A model generated the notes under the pieces. The model searched no databases. It was not told where the DNA came from and saw only the letters and a list, made by a program, of their open reading frames with translations. A DNA stretch of 64,000 bases from Trebouxia sp. TZW2008 (taxonomy: Eukaryota; Chlorophyta; Trebouxiophyceae; Trebouxiales; Trebouxiaceae). Position numbers and translations under genes: made by a program. The stretch spans positions 63,641 to 127,640 of the forward strand of contig BDIU01000069.1 of the NCBI GenBank assembly GCA_002118135.1, read 5' to 3'. Shown here piece after piece: positions 37,401 to 47,808 of this stretch (its first letter is position 1; each line of letters opens with the position of its first letter).

Positions 37401-38696
37401 ATCAGAGCTCAGCACACTTTCATCATGTACTGTATCACTCGCTTTTAGACCCATCCTGGTGCTCTTTCTGCAGCCTGGAGTGCACAGGCAAGCCTGGTGT
37501 GCAGTGAATGATCACTGCAGTGATCAGGGCCCAGTTTGGCGCTGCAAGAACTGCATTCTTATGGAGCCTGTCATTCGGAGGTGTCAAGCAGGGACACCAA
37601 GCTACAAGAGGCCTTCCAGATTATTATCACCCAAGCAGTCCAATCTGACCTAGCACAAAAGCTGATGAATGAATGTCTCCTTCTTTGCAGCCTGGAGTGC
37701 ATAGGAGAGCATGGTGTGCAATGCAAAATAACTGCAGTAACAAGAACTCAGCATGACTTGACCTTGAAATTCTAGTCTTACTGTCCCACCCGTTCTGGTG
37801 CTCTGTTTGCAGCCTGGAGTGCACAGGCGAGCCTGGTGTGCAGTGAACGATCAGTGCAGTGATCAGGGCCCAGTGTGGCGCTGCAAGAAATGCATTCTGA
37901 TGGAGCCTGTCATGGAGGTGTCAAGCCGGGGCACAAATCTGCAAGAAGCCTTTCAGAGCAATGTTACCCAGGCGCCCCAACCTGAATCAGATATTGAAGT
38001 AGACCTGCAAGGGGTCGAATGGTTGCAGTACAAAGGCAAGCACAGATGGCTTGCTGCTGCTGCTGCCTACGCTAATGCTGATGACCCCTTGTGCCTCTCG
38101 AAACTGATGCAGCATGCTGGTGTTGGACTTGAAAAGTCTGATGAAGCAGATACACCAGCCTGTGTCTCCTGTCGTAAACAAACTACACTTTTACAGCACT
38201 TAGAAATGCTGCATGACTGTGAGCAAAGGCACTTTGGCTTTGACTGAGGTTGCAACTCCATCTGTGGAGTTACAGCTGGAACGCCATACATCTGTGGAGT
38301 TGAAAGGTTCTGTTGATTCGTTTGCAGGCAACTTTCGTAGAAACGCTGCACCGCATGCACAGGGCTTCTGGTACTTCACAACTGAGTACCCTGTGTCAAA
38401 AAACTTGCCACATTACATCTATTGCCAGAAATGGACTTCTGCCATTTACACTTCTAGTGTCAAGAGATCTGCCACATTACAGCCTGTTCCTTGAAATGCC
38501 AGTTCTGCCTTGTATTTTGTGTTTGCTTCTAGCAATGTGACGTAGTCACTCTTGATGTGCAGGAAATTTTGGTAGAAGCGCTGCACCGCATGCACAGGGG
38601 TTCTGGTACTTCACAGCTGAGCACCCTGTGTCAAGGACCTGGTTCCAAAGAGTGCTGTGGCACTGCTCGCCCCCGACTCAGTCCTTGCTAGACTGA
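34488..38696 (+). CDS. Vps62/DUF946-family protein, copy B (5' exon missing)
   Basis: Six exons in the same order and phases as copy A: 34488-34645, 35143-35277, 35922-36109, 36671-36821, 37813-38035 and 38563-38696, about 329 residues to the stop. Exon 5 is 223 bp in both genes. Conserved blocks are HLHHEEQYLPCSVEWYM, FYAFNGPY, GAHDGDWEHFTVR, IAYVAKGAHGLY and the end FWYFTAEHPVSRTWFQR. The fifth intron begins GCAAGC, a GC-AG intron with an otherwise strong donor, where copy A has GT. The first exon was not found, and must end in phase 1. Introns are swollen by arrays of partial exon copies that differ from those in copy A, so they arose or were replaced after the gene duplication. Confidence 0.85.
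35278..35739 (+). repeat. 153-bp array of Vps62-B exon 2 ends and donors
   Basis: The exon-end to donor junction recurs at 35278, 35431, 35584 and 35737, exactly 153 bp apart each time. Each copy encodes variants of LEVQQHH...QHQLHIEIEPLARGGMHA and ends at GTAAGT, except the second, where the donor has become GAAAGT. Copies lack an acceptor. This is the most regular array in the window. Confidence 0.95.
36165..36240 (+). repeat. Partial copy of Vps62-B exon 3
   Basis: This copies the 3' end of the exon at 35922-36109 (GPYTI...WEHFTV), just downstream. A frame-breaking TGA is present and the donor GT is replaced by AT. Confidence 0.8.
36460..37184 (+). repeat. Copies of Vps62-B exon 4 on both sides
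   Basis: Upstream, about 36463-36555 repeats the 5' part of exon 4 (LDPELNMVGCYYHAHRPQDG, partly frame-shifted) after a GACGCAG acceptor. Downstream, three copies of the 3' part (QPIAYVAKGAHGLYTG) end near 36994 (GTAGGT), about 37055 (decayed) and 37182 (GTGACG). The full exon is 36671-36821. This exon shows both halves of the positional rule. Confidence 0.9.
37350..37770 (+). repeat. Partial copies of Vps62-B exon 5
   Basis: Three copies of the 5' end of exon 5 begin near 37352, at 37474 and at 37691, before the full exon at 37813. The intervals are about 122, 217 and 122 bp. They encode variants of PGVHRRAWCAVNDQCSDQGP. Two keep a TGCAG acceptor. The 37474 copy reaches CILMEPVI before diverging. 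Confidence 0.88.
38320..38420 (+). repeat. Partial copy of Vps62-B terminal exon
   Basis: It begins after TTTGCAG at 38327 and encodes NFRRNAAPHAQGFWYFTTEYPVS, then diverges. The full terminal exon starts 235 bp downstream at 38563. Confidence 0.88.
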
Positions 38697-39494
38697 TGCT
38701 CATCTCTGATGCCATCCTTGCTAGACTGATGCTGCTTTTGATCAACCCAATTGAAGTGAATGCTGACCCAGAAGCAACACTGCATTGAACATCAAACCGC
38801 TGAGGTTTCATAACAAACGATTGCAGCAACATATGAGCCAATCATGCTGCAAAGAAACTGTTGGTCCCAAATATCAGCCCAATTTAGCTGTTCACTCAGG
38901 CAGGGAGCAGGGTTGAGATGGCTATGGCTAGCTTAAAGTGTTGCCTTTGTGTTAGGAAAGCCATGACCTTGCACTTTGTGGTGAACGCATTGCGCTTGTT
39001 TTGGCTGGAGCATGGCTGTCAAAGCATTTGTCAACATTCAACTGACCTGGGTACGCTAATCATGGCATTGCCTGTGATCTCTGCATGTGTGTGAGGCTTG
39101 AGTGAGCAGATTTGCTTCGGAAAATGAGCTAAGACTAACTATCAACATGAAATCCTGGACTTCACGGCCTGATGCAAGTCAAAAGCTAATCTGGCGTTCG
39201 ACATGTCAAGCTTTGCTGCAGTACAGTCTCATCTGCTCGGCATTCAAATGTTTAGCCGTTTCAGCAGAGGTGCCAGGCCTGTTCATATTTGTTTGTGCCA
39301 AAATTGCAATGACAACACAACCTGTATAAACTCTTGAGTGCCACAGCAATCTGCACATCATTAGAGAGTTCAGGCGAAATTGCTTAGGGTGTAGCAGGGT
39401 TTCGCAATTGATATAGCATGTCTAATGCCACATTGTGATGCGCAGTGCTCACTAGCGCAGGGCAGAAACCTGTTATCTGGCTCAATTTGCAGCT
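38697..39494. other. Intergenic interval, nothing recognised
   Basis: About 800 bp between the Vps62-B stop and the NDUFB8 start. It holds the 3' end of one gene and the presumed promoter of the next. A short duplicated phrase (gatgccatccttgctagactgatgct) follows the Vps62-B stop. No other gene is seen. Confidence 0.6.
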
Positions 39495-40277
39495 ATGGCG
39501 CTTCGACCGGCGTCGCTCGCCGGTTTGTCGCGTAGAATCATGGCAGCGCAAGCAATGGCACCTACAAGGAGTGGTGGAGGAGGCCCAATTGCGTTGGGAC
39601 GACCTCCTACACAACCTGTAAGCAACTTGCCATAATTGCTTCTGCACATGTTTTCGCACATGCGACGTTGCTTCTGCTCAGACTGGGTCCACCCCTGTAT
39701 CTCGCTGATCTCGTTGATGGTGTGAGTTGCAGCTGACAGAAGAGGATGAACTGGTGTGGGATGATGGCACAGCGCATCCAGAGTACTGCCTTGATGAGTT
39801 CAAGCTGGTTGGCAAGGTATGGGCGGGTTGTGCTGTTGCTGCTCGAGCGCTCGCAGTTGAAACAGAAAGTTGTTGACTGCATGCTTTTTGTAGTGGGAAG
39901 CATTTGGAATGCTTTGGGCTGGGCTTGGCTTCTTTGGCCTGTTGGCCGCAGCAGCCAGATACAATGACAAAGCTTCAAGGATACCATATGTAAGCTTGGC
40001 ACAAATGATCTGCTAACACATGGCACAAAATAGCATTTGGCAATAACGCAAGCTGTTCAGTGCTGTTTGTCATGGTTGCATGAGCAGTTCACTATCCTCA
40101 CAGTTGAAGCGCGCCTTATTGGCAGTTGCATCGTGCTTGTGCACAGCAACCAAAGATTCACAATTCAAGCAGCACTTGCATCATGCTTGTGCGCAGGTAC
40201 CAAGAGAGTATCCGTTTGATGGCCTCAAAGAAGAGCTGGGTGGCTTTGACAGAACCGTAAAATCAACGCAGCGATGA
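39495..40277 (+). CDS. NDUFB8: NADH:ubiquinone oxidoreductase subunit NDUFB8
   Basis: This is an accessory subunit of mitochondrial complex I, in the membrane arm. Four exons join in phase: 39495-39617, 39733-39816, 39894-39989 and 40197-40277, 127 residues. The N-terminus MALRPASLAGLSRRIM is Arg- and Ser-rich like a mitochondrial presequence. Family features follow in order: DELVWDDGTAHPEYC, one hydrophobic segment (AFGMLWAGLGFFGLLAAAA, about residues 71-90), NDKASRIP and the C-terminal PREYPFDGLKEELGG. Exon 3 is short and starts inside the conserved Trp-Glu-Ala, which fixes its acceptor. This gene is compact and shows no partial exon copies, unlike its neighbours. It is convergent with the hydrolase gene. 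Confidence 0.93.
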
Positions 40278-40780
40278 CTTCATGAGCAGATCCACCATTG
40301 TATCATATCACTACTTGCAGTTGATAGCATAAATTTGCCAAGTGGCCTGTGCACAAGTGTATGCTGCCTGCCAAGGAAGGTCCTCATACATTTGCCAAAG
40401 TATCTGTGTGTGTGTGAGAACACAGCTGCTATACCTGACAAGTTGGTATGGAGTGGACAGGACAACAGTTAGTATCTTTATGGTACACACGGGTACAGAA
40501 CACAAGCTATGATAGCTGTACCAGTGGAGCTCAGCATAATGATGCTGACACTGTGAGTGCAAGGCTGGCTGGAAAATAATTGGTCAGTAATGTACACAGC
40601 TATAAAGCGCCATCACTGGCAGGCCAGCACAACAGCAAACAGCTTGAGGGGATTGTTTTATGTCATTGGGCAACTTCACTCTGTCCAGCTGTAACAGCCA
40701 CATCAACGCCATTATTTGCGTTCTTTGTCAAGGGTTCAGCATCAATTGGCTTCTCTGGCCTGCATAGCAAACAAGGGTCG
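40278..40780. other. Convergent intergenic interval
   Basis: About 500 bp between the NDUFB8 stop and the provisional stop of the hydrolase gene. It contains the 3' ends of both and, possibly, a small last exon of the hydrolase. No element is recognised. Confidence 0.5.
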
Positions 40781-43700
40781 TCAAATGAGCGCTCTACACA
40801 TGTTGCACATAGCACTCCTGCCCAGATGGGTCACATGTGTGCCAATGATGGCATGCCATACATGTGAAAAAGGGAAAACGAGTACAGCATACACACAACT
40901 CGAATGTTTTGCTTCACGCAGGATGGCCATGCAACACTGTGCAGAAGCACATGCATGCCAGATGGGGGCGAGATAATCCGTCACAGTGACAAACGCACCC
41001 CACCTGTATGGCTTAATCTGCTCCAGCAACGCTTTCATGAAAAGATCAGGCTGATCCAGGAAGGGGTAATGGCCTGCCTTAGGGATGCTGGTCACTTTGA
41101 GGTCTACGGGTGTGAGCTGACCTCTGGCCTCCCTGATCTCATTGCACACTCTAGCACCTCCCTTGGGATCCATCCAGTCATACTGTCCATATATGAAAGT
41201 CACTGGCACCTACAACAAATGCCAGAAAGCTAAGAATGAGACACATTGCACAGAGTGGGTAATGACCTGCCTCAGGGATGCTAGTCACTTTGAGGTCTGC
41301 TCGCGTGAGCTGACCCCTAGCCTCCCTGGTCTCATTGCACACTCTGGCACTGCCCTTGGGATCCATCCCGTCGAATTGACAGTATATGAATGTCACTAGC
41401 ATCTGCAACACAGTAACAAACAGCCTCAGTCTTTGTTTTCGTCCAGTCGTATTGACCATATATGGATGTCACTGGAACCTACAACACATCACCACATAGC
41501 TGTGAATGACACTGCACACTCTGGCACTGCCCTTGGTCCAGTCAACTGTCCGTATATGAATGTCACTGGCACCTGCAACACATCCCAGAGAGCTAAGATT
41601 GAGACACATTGCACAGAGTGTGTTCTGGCCTGCCTTGGGATGCTGGTCACTCTGAGGTCTGCTAGTGTGAGCTGATGCCTGGCCTCCCTGATCTCATTGC
41701 ACACTCTGGCACCGCCTTTGGGATCTATTTAGTCATATTGACCATATATAATTGTCACTGGCACCGAAAATACATCAATAGACAGGCTCAGTTGTTGCAT
41801 TTGCTCAGTCAAGTTGACTATACATATATGTCGCTGCTACTCACGACGCATCACTCGACAGCTCCTGCAATATATCACCCAACAGCCATGCATGAAACAC
41901 ATTGCATGCTCTAGCACCGCCCTTTGTTGGATCCATCCAGTCTTGTTGACCGTATACGAATGTCACTGGCACCTACAGGTCAACAAGCTGCTGGAGAACT
42001 GACGTTGTCCTTGACATTGCGCTGACAATGGCAAGAGCAGCATGCCTTGATGCCAATGCAGCCTACCAAGCCTAAAATGCTGCTGCTCACAGCTTTTCTA
42101 CCATGTTGCCTGACAGTGTACCTTTCCTGTACCCTTCTCTACAAAGTCGCAAGTCACAAGCTGGGTGCAACATTGGAAAGGCTCTGTTAACAAGTTGACA
42201 CATGCAAGCTGAACGCGACTATCATGATACTAACATCAACCGCAAGGCCTTAAGTTGGCCTTGTGGATGCATGTTGATAAGTGAAGATGAAGTCACCTTG
42301 AGATGCTGCAAACCACAAACTAAGCGCATGAATGTATGATGATGTACAGAGCTGAACAGACTTTGAGATGTTGTAGCTGGCCTTCTAGCGGGTTATGCGC
42401 CCAGGCAAAGGGCTTCAAAATGTGGCGCAAGGCATGCTCGCCACTTCCCTTTGCAGCTGTGATGTGATAGAAATAGTCCTCAAAGGCTGAGACCTCTTCT
42501 TCGCTCAGTGCCATGCCCTCCTTGAACCTGTCACACATTGACTTGTCAACATGATGCGTACTGCTCCAAAATATCCATCATGCAGGCAGAACAGCGCATG
42601 CTTGAGGAATGTTTCTTGATCCAACTGTTTGCTTGATGGCTAACTTTCACACAAAATCTTGCACACTTACATGGCATGGGCAGCTCAGCACTGCAAGCTA
42701 TAAGACTTGCAAGTTGGTAAAAGGTGATTGCAGCGCTGCAGAGCGGGCAAATTGCTCTGGGTGAAACGCGCTTGAAGAAGAGGAAGAGAGAGGAAAATGA
42801 GATGTGAGTGTGGCCTCTGCATCTAGCAGAGGGCTGACAGGTATACGTGCAAACAAGTCTGACAGGTCTGGACAGTTGTGCAGTCGCACAGCCTGAAATT
42901 TTGCGAGTTTGCTGACCTGTTGCGTGCATAGCGAGCTATGGGGCCCCTGCCCCAGGGGCCTAGAGCCCTGACCAGCCCCCCTGGGGTGGCCCCCCAAGTC
43001 CAACACCTGATGGCAAAGCGGTACAGCTGGCCTCGCCATGTCCAGGGATTGCGCACTATCTCAGGCTCCTTCCAATCATCTGCCCGCTTGGTCTGCAACA
43101 GTGAAGAAAGCCTTAGCTATCAGCGAGGTCTTGATCTTCACAGCGACCTTCAAGAACATGTCTGTCTACCTCATTTTTGATCTTTACCAGCCGATACCAG
43201 CAACAAGTTGACCATCTGCCTGCAACAACCAATCACACCACTTCAGAAAGCAGCTTGATTTCCGTCTCAATAGCAGCCCTGCAACTTTCTGCCTGCTTGG
43301 GTTGCTGCAGCAAGCAGTACAGCGGCCTCGCCACGTTCAGGGGCTGCGCACTATTTCAGGCTCCTTCCAACCTTCTGCTTGTTTGGTCTGCAGCCAACAA
43401 TGACTTTGGCCTCAGACAGCAGCACCAGTCTAATCCCTGCAGTGATGGCAAAGCGGCGCAGCTGGCCTCACCACATCCAGGGCCTGCGCACCATTCCAGG
43501 CTCCCTCCAGTCATCTGCTTGCTTTGTCTGCAGCATCGGCAAAATTGACCTCAGACAGCAGCACAATGTTGGTCATTGTAGCAGTGGCCAAGCAGCACAG
43601 CTGGCCTTGTCACGTCCAGGGGCTGTGCACTACTTCAGGCTCCTTCCAATCTTCTGCTTATTTGGTCTGCAGCCACTGATTAGTTTGACCTCAGAGCAAC

Positions 43701-45802
43701 ACGGTTGAGGTCTTGCAACCATTTGCCTGCTTTGGCTTATTAGCCAAATGGAATTTTGGACCGCAGCGCCAACCACATCGACACAGCAGCCTGGGGACAT
43801 TCTGAGCGCTTTGCTTGTGTTAGTGGCCTCTGACCTCAGACAAGAGCACAGTGCAAATTTGAAAGCAGCCTTCTCAGTATCTACTGCTATGTGTACAGCA
43901 AAGTACGACCTCAGACAGCAGCATGGGTTTGGCCTGAGCAGCAACCTGTTCATCATCTGCCTGCTTGGTCTAAAGCTTTTGGATAAGACTTCTGCCAACA
44001 TACACTCCAGGAAGAACCTCACAACTCCAGATGGACACACTGACACCAGATGGTCCACCCTCTCAGAATGCTCAACATAAAACTGAGTGACCTGACAGTA
44101 GAAAGTTCATGAGGCATGCGCTACACCAGAAACATCTCTCAGAAGCTCAGCTGGGCGCACTAACTCCAGGTGCCCACCTCTCAGGCTGCTGCAGTACAAC
44201 TAAGCAAAGTAAGTTGCAAACACGCCAAAGCTGCAGAGCGGATGTCAGGCAAGTACTGAGTCAGACAGTGGACTCACAACTCCAGCTGGGCACACCAACA
44301 CCAAGTGTTCAACCCTCTCAGGATGCTGCAGGGCATAGGTGGCTGCCAGGTAGCCTCCCATGCTGTGCCCCAGCAGTACAAACTTCTCCAGGCCCATCTT
44401 GTCTCGCCACTTGTCCAGCGCTGCAGTGAAGAAATCCTCTGCAGACTCTCGGTTTTTTGCTGTGAAAGCTGGGCGGCCTGCAGTGTGAATGCAGATATGA
44501 TGGTGTCACTTGTTGCCGTGTTGCTGTTGTTCTGAAATTACAGAAATTACAGATTACGGTGCTGCTTGCAAGTGCTGGAAGCTGACATCAATGCAGCTGT
44601 GATGATGGCGGTCTTGTACCGAGTAAGGGGAAGTGTTGATGGCTGAGTGATGTAGGCTGTGAGACTTGCAGTGTGCACCGACAAGCAGCACCTGTGACGG
44701 TGGCAGTCTTGTGAGGCTCAATGAACTGTAGCTGCTGTGCTACAGCTGGGCAGCCTTGTAGCAGCGCATGTACACACTTTGCTGCTGCTGCTGCTGCTGC
44801 TGCTGGTGTACATAAGAAGTAGTAGCTTTGTTGCAATGAAGTTTCTGCTGCTGCTGCTGCTGCTGCTGCTCATGCATGTACACAAAAGGACTGGAAGCAC
44901 TGTTCCATTGACAATTCTGCTGCTGTTGCTGCTGCTACTGCTGACACCTATTTTGCTGCCAAGCGATGCACCCATAATTGCTCTTGGGATGCTGCAGCTT
45001 GCTCAGGCTTTCAGAGCAACGGTCCTGACGCTGTTGCTGTTCCCTGCCATTGCTAGGGTTATTCATGCTGATGCCGACGCTCAACTAAGATCTGGCAGCT
45101 TTTAGACAGACGACATGCCGTCACTTTTGTGCAGCTAGCAAATAAATCACTGTTGCAAGGCCGATAATCTGACAAGGCGTGCTCACCAGACATGCCAGTT
45201 CCTAAAGGGTCCACTGCATATGTTCTGAAGTATTGACAGAACGCTGGCAGGTTGCGGAAGAAGAAGGCTGCGCCAGCGCCATAGCCTGGCATGCACACCA
45301 TTGGCGGGGCTTGTGTTGGGCCACCAATGATGCTATGCATGTATTGCTGCTTTCCGGGCCCTACAGCTGTGTTTTGCACCTCAACCTCAGTCCTGCAACA
45401 GAATTGAAGCATATCACAGGATTGCCAGATGAGAATCAGAAGGTGCAGATGCTCCATGTGTCACAAGAGCTGCGCTCAGAGCAGACATACTAGTGCTGAA
45501 TGCTGTTGAGCTCATACACACGCGCTGTGGGCCGCGGTCACAGACAGTTCTAGTGCAGCAGCTGTGTTCAGACTTACTGTGTGACTGCAAGAAGATTGCG
45601 TTCTGCCTGTTCTCTCTCATGCAGACTGGTGGGTCTCCACCGTGTATACCTGACCCACCTGCAAAGCAAGTCCTGCTGATCACTAAGTTGCATGCAGCAT
45701 ATGAGACTCAACAGAGCTGGACCAAACGCACCAGGGCAAGCTCACAGATGCCGAGGCAGCTTGTTCTGCCTCTTTTCCTGAGGCTTCCACCACCCCTGCC
45801 AT
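40781..45802 (-). CDS. CGI-58/ABHD4-5-like alpha/beta hydrolase
   Basis: This is a lipid-active alpha/beta hydrolase of the CGI-58 (ABHD5) and ABHD4 group. Plant members hydrolyse or acylate lysophospholipids and affect lipid droplets. Exons: 45802-45732, 45658-45578, 45392-45187, 44477-44278, 43092-42917, 42527-42362 and 41209 to a stop at 40781, about 442 residues. The catalytic triad is visible: Ser158 in GHSMGG, Asp311 in YGQYDWMD and His347 in AGHYPFLDQP, which also forms the HX4D acyltransferase-type motif of this group. WRPTSLHEREQAERNLL and VRALGPWGRGPI match plant homologues. The triad Asp and His both lie in the last exon. The end is uncertain: a GTGGGG donor near 40998 could remove the non-conserved tail after QIKPY. 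Three introns hold arrays of partial exon copies. Confidence 0.93.
41230..41975 (-). repeat. Array of partial copies of the hydrolase last exon
   Basis: Copies of the acceptor and 5' part of the last exon start at 41972, about 41764, 41572, 41478 and 41402, before the full exon at 41209. They encode variants of VPVTFIYGQYDWMDPKGGAR. The 41402 copy is longest, running to AGHYP with Tyr-Cys-Gln-Phe-Asp at the triad Asp position. The 41764 copy has a TAA and a lost acceptor. Confidence 0.92.
43250..43690 (-). repeat. Array of partial copies of hydrolase exon 5
   Basis: Upstream of the full exon (start 43092) lie copies near 43390-43290, 43535-43430 and 43675-43565. Each begins after a CTGCAG acceptor and encodes variants of ADDWKEPEIVRNPWTWRGQL. 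Spacing is about 140-150 bp or twice that. They differ from the real exon by substitutions and stops. Confidence 0.88.
43990..44200 (-). repeat. Partial copies of hydrolase exon 4 end
   Basis: Downstream of the full exon 4 (end 44278) are a degenerate copy near 44200-44155 and a clearer one near 44065-44010 encoding SERVDHLVSVCPSGV and then a GTGAGG donor. These are 3'-end copies carrying donors, as the rule predicts. Confidence 0.8.
44781..44942. repeat. CTG-repeat tracts in a hydrolase intron
   Basis: Three CTG tracts, at about 44781-44805, 44845-44870 and 44920-44942, are separated by related spacers that include catgtacac and gaagtttctg-like phrases. This suggests duplication of a unit of about 65-75 bp containing a triplet run. 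Leu- or Ser-rich open frames across it are artefacts. Confidence 0.85.
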
Positions 45803-47808
45803 CGCAGGGTGCAGGCCTTGCCTCAGATGGCGCAAGGACCTTCGTAGACCTCGAATGGTGACTAGAAACTGTGCGAATTGCAGGTAAATGCGTACAGCTT
45901 GCGGAACTCAAGCGACGCAAGCCGAGGGACTGATTTGTAGCAGCTGCAAGAAAAATTGCGTCACGCGCGATCGAGACGGTGCTGGAAAGCGACCAAAGGC
46001 TTACGTTGCTATGACGTCAATAGGCTTCCTGGGCTCAAGAAAGTGCTGTCAAGTCTTGTGCCTCCCTCAATTGTCAAAACCCAGGAGAAACTTCATTGAC
46101 ACAGCCTGCTGCATCAGTAGCAGTCCCTGCCCACAAGCTGGGCTGTATAGCTTATGTGCAGGCAGACTTGCACTGTACAGTTGTTTGCAAATGCACAGGT
46201 TTCCTCACCAGCTGTAAAAAGCTTGTGGTGCAGTAACTCCAGGGCTGCACACCAGGACTTGTTGATGACACGCCTGGCTGGACTTGTGAATGCCATGAAA
46301 AAGCAGTGCAGTTCAAGTTGCAAGACTGAGCTCCGCCTGCTGCAAACTTGCAGACTGACTGCAGCAGCCATTCAGGCTTGCCATTGTGGCGCAGCAAAAC
46401 ACATCTTTTCTGCTTAGTCAGCTGCATTGTTCAGAGTGTTGTCGGGTCCAACTGGCAATAAGGGCAAACAACAACACCCCTGTCATATGCTGCTATATCC
46501 AAGCAGCGTGGCTACAATGCATGCGTTGCTTGTGGCATTTCATTCATGCTTTTGATTAACAGCCTTATGCAGTGCTTACAGCCTATTGCTGCAACAAGAT
46601 TGAGGACAGCGTGCACCTTCTCAACACATGCTTACCACAGACGACGATCCAAACAGCTTCTTTTCCTGTCATACCAGACCACCTTAGCATGAAAGGAGCA
46701 GGCTGTCAGAACCAGCAGGTTCTGACAACGTGGTGCTATCTCTAACAAGCAAAGTGCTTCCCAGGTGCTTGCTGTGTCCAGGCATTTAAGGCTTAGGAAG
46801 TTGCATGCCAAGAGCTACGAACACTACAGCTGTAAAGAAAGGCTTATGACCAAGACGGTGGTATTAGGCTGCCTATGTCGCAAAGTGCAGCTGATGCAAG
46901 CTGTGCAAGTTACCGAATGTTGTCCACAACTGAGACACTAGAGTTAGTCCCAGATGCTGCTGATGCATACTGCCCTTTGGTCCTCAGCGATAATTTGGTC
47001 CAAGGCTATTTGTAGCCGAGCATGGCAATGTCCACGCATTTTGACACGCTGAGCCAATATAGAAGGGCATGCAACTGCTACAGTCAGAAACTCTTGCAAT
47101 ATACAAGACGCTCTGCACTCATGATTATTTGACAGCAAGCCCTGTGTTGCTGATTTTTCCACCTTCATGCTATGATATCGTATGTTGCATGCTAGCATGT
47201 GATCAGTGTGGTGTCCTGTGTGACCTTGCAAGCTAGAGTTGCAGCATGCATTGATCAAGACAGCTCCAGAATGACATGTGCTGTGAGCCAGCTCCTGTGC
47301 AACATATACATTGGAGCTGCCTCAATCAGTCATGAGCAAGCTCACACCAGTGCAATCAAACTGGAAAGGCTTCAACGTTTACAGCTGCAGTCTGATTGCA
47401 AGACAAGACTACCATCTGTCTTGAGAACAAACTGCGCATTTCTGCAAACTGTAAGCTTCATGCACAGGCTTATCAGCGCAATTTGCAAGCGGAAGCATGC
47501 CTCTTGATCAGATTTAGTGCCACTCCAGCCAGAAGAGCAGGTTCCACAACTGTGCGCAATTTCAGGCTCAGCTATCAGCTTCCTCAGCCCGCATCTGGTC
47601 AGAAATCCCAGGGACGCTAAGTTTCCGGACCGATCGATGTTCAAAAGTTGCCGCCTGGGGGAATCTGGCGCCGATTGCGTTGCAGGGAAGCTAGGCGTCG
47701 ACCAAGCAATGAGCACACCTTGCGAGTTGCCAATCGCTCAGACCTGACAGCAAACCCGGTACAATACACACTCAGACTTGTGACTTCTGCTAAGCAAACA
47801 CAGTCAAT
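45803..47808. other. 2-kb divergent intergenic interval
   Basis: This lies between the start of the hydrolase (minus) and the start of the C2 gene (plus). Open stretches are short and unconvincing; 45888-46090 on the plus strand (a CX2C pattern, CSSCKKNC) and 47396-47620 are the longest. I find no gene I can support. Promoters of both flanking genes must lie here. Confidence 0.5.

Noticed and set aside
44588..45105. Leu-rich membrane-protein-like frame on the plus strand
   Set aside because: It comes from CTG tracts inside an intron of the minus-strand hydrolase gene.
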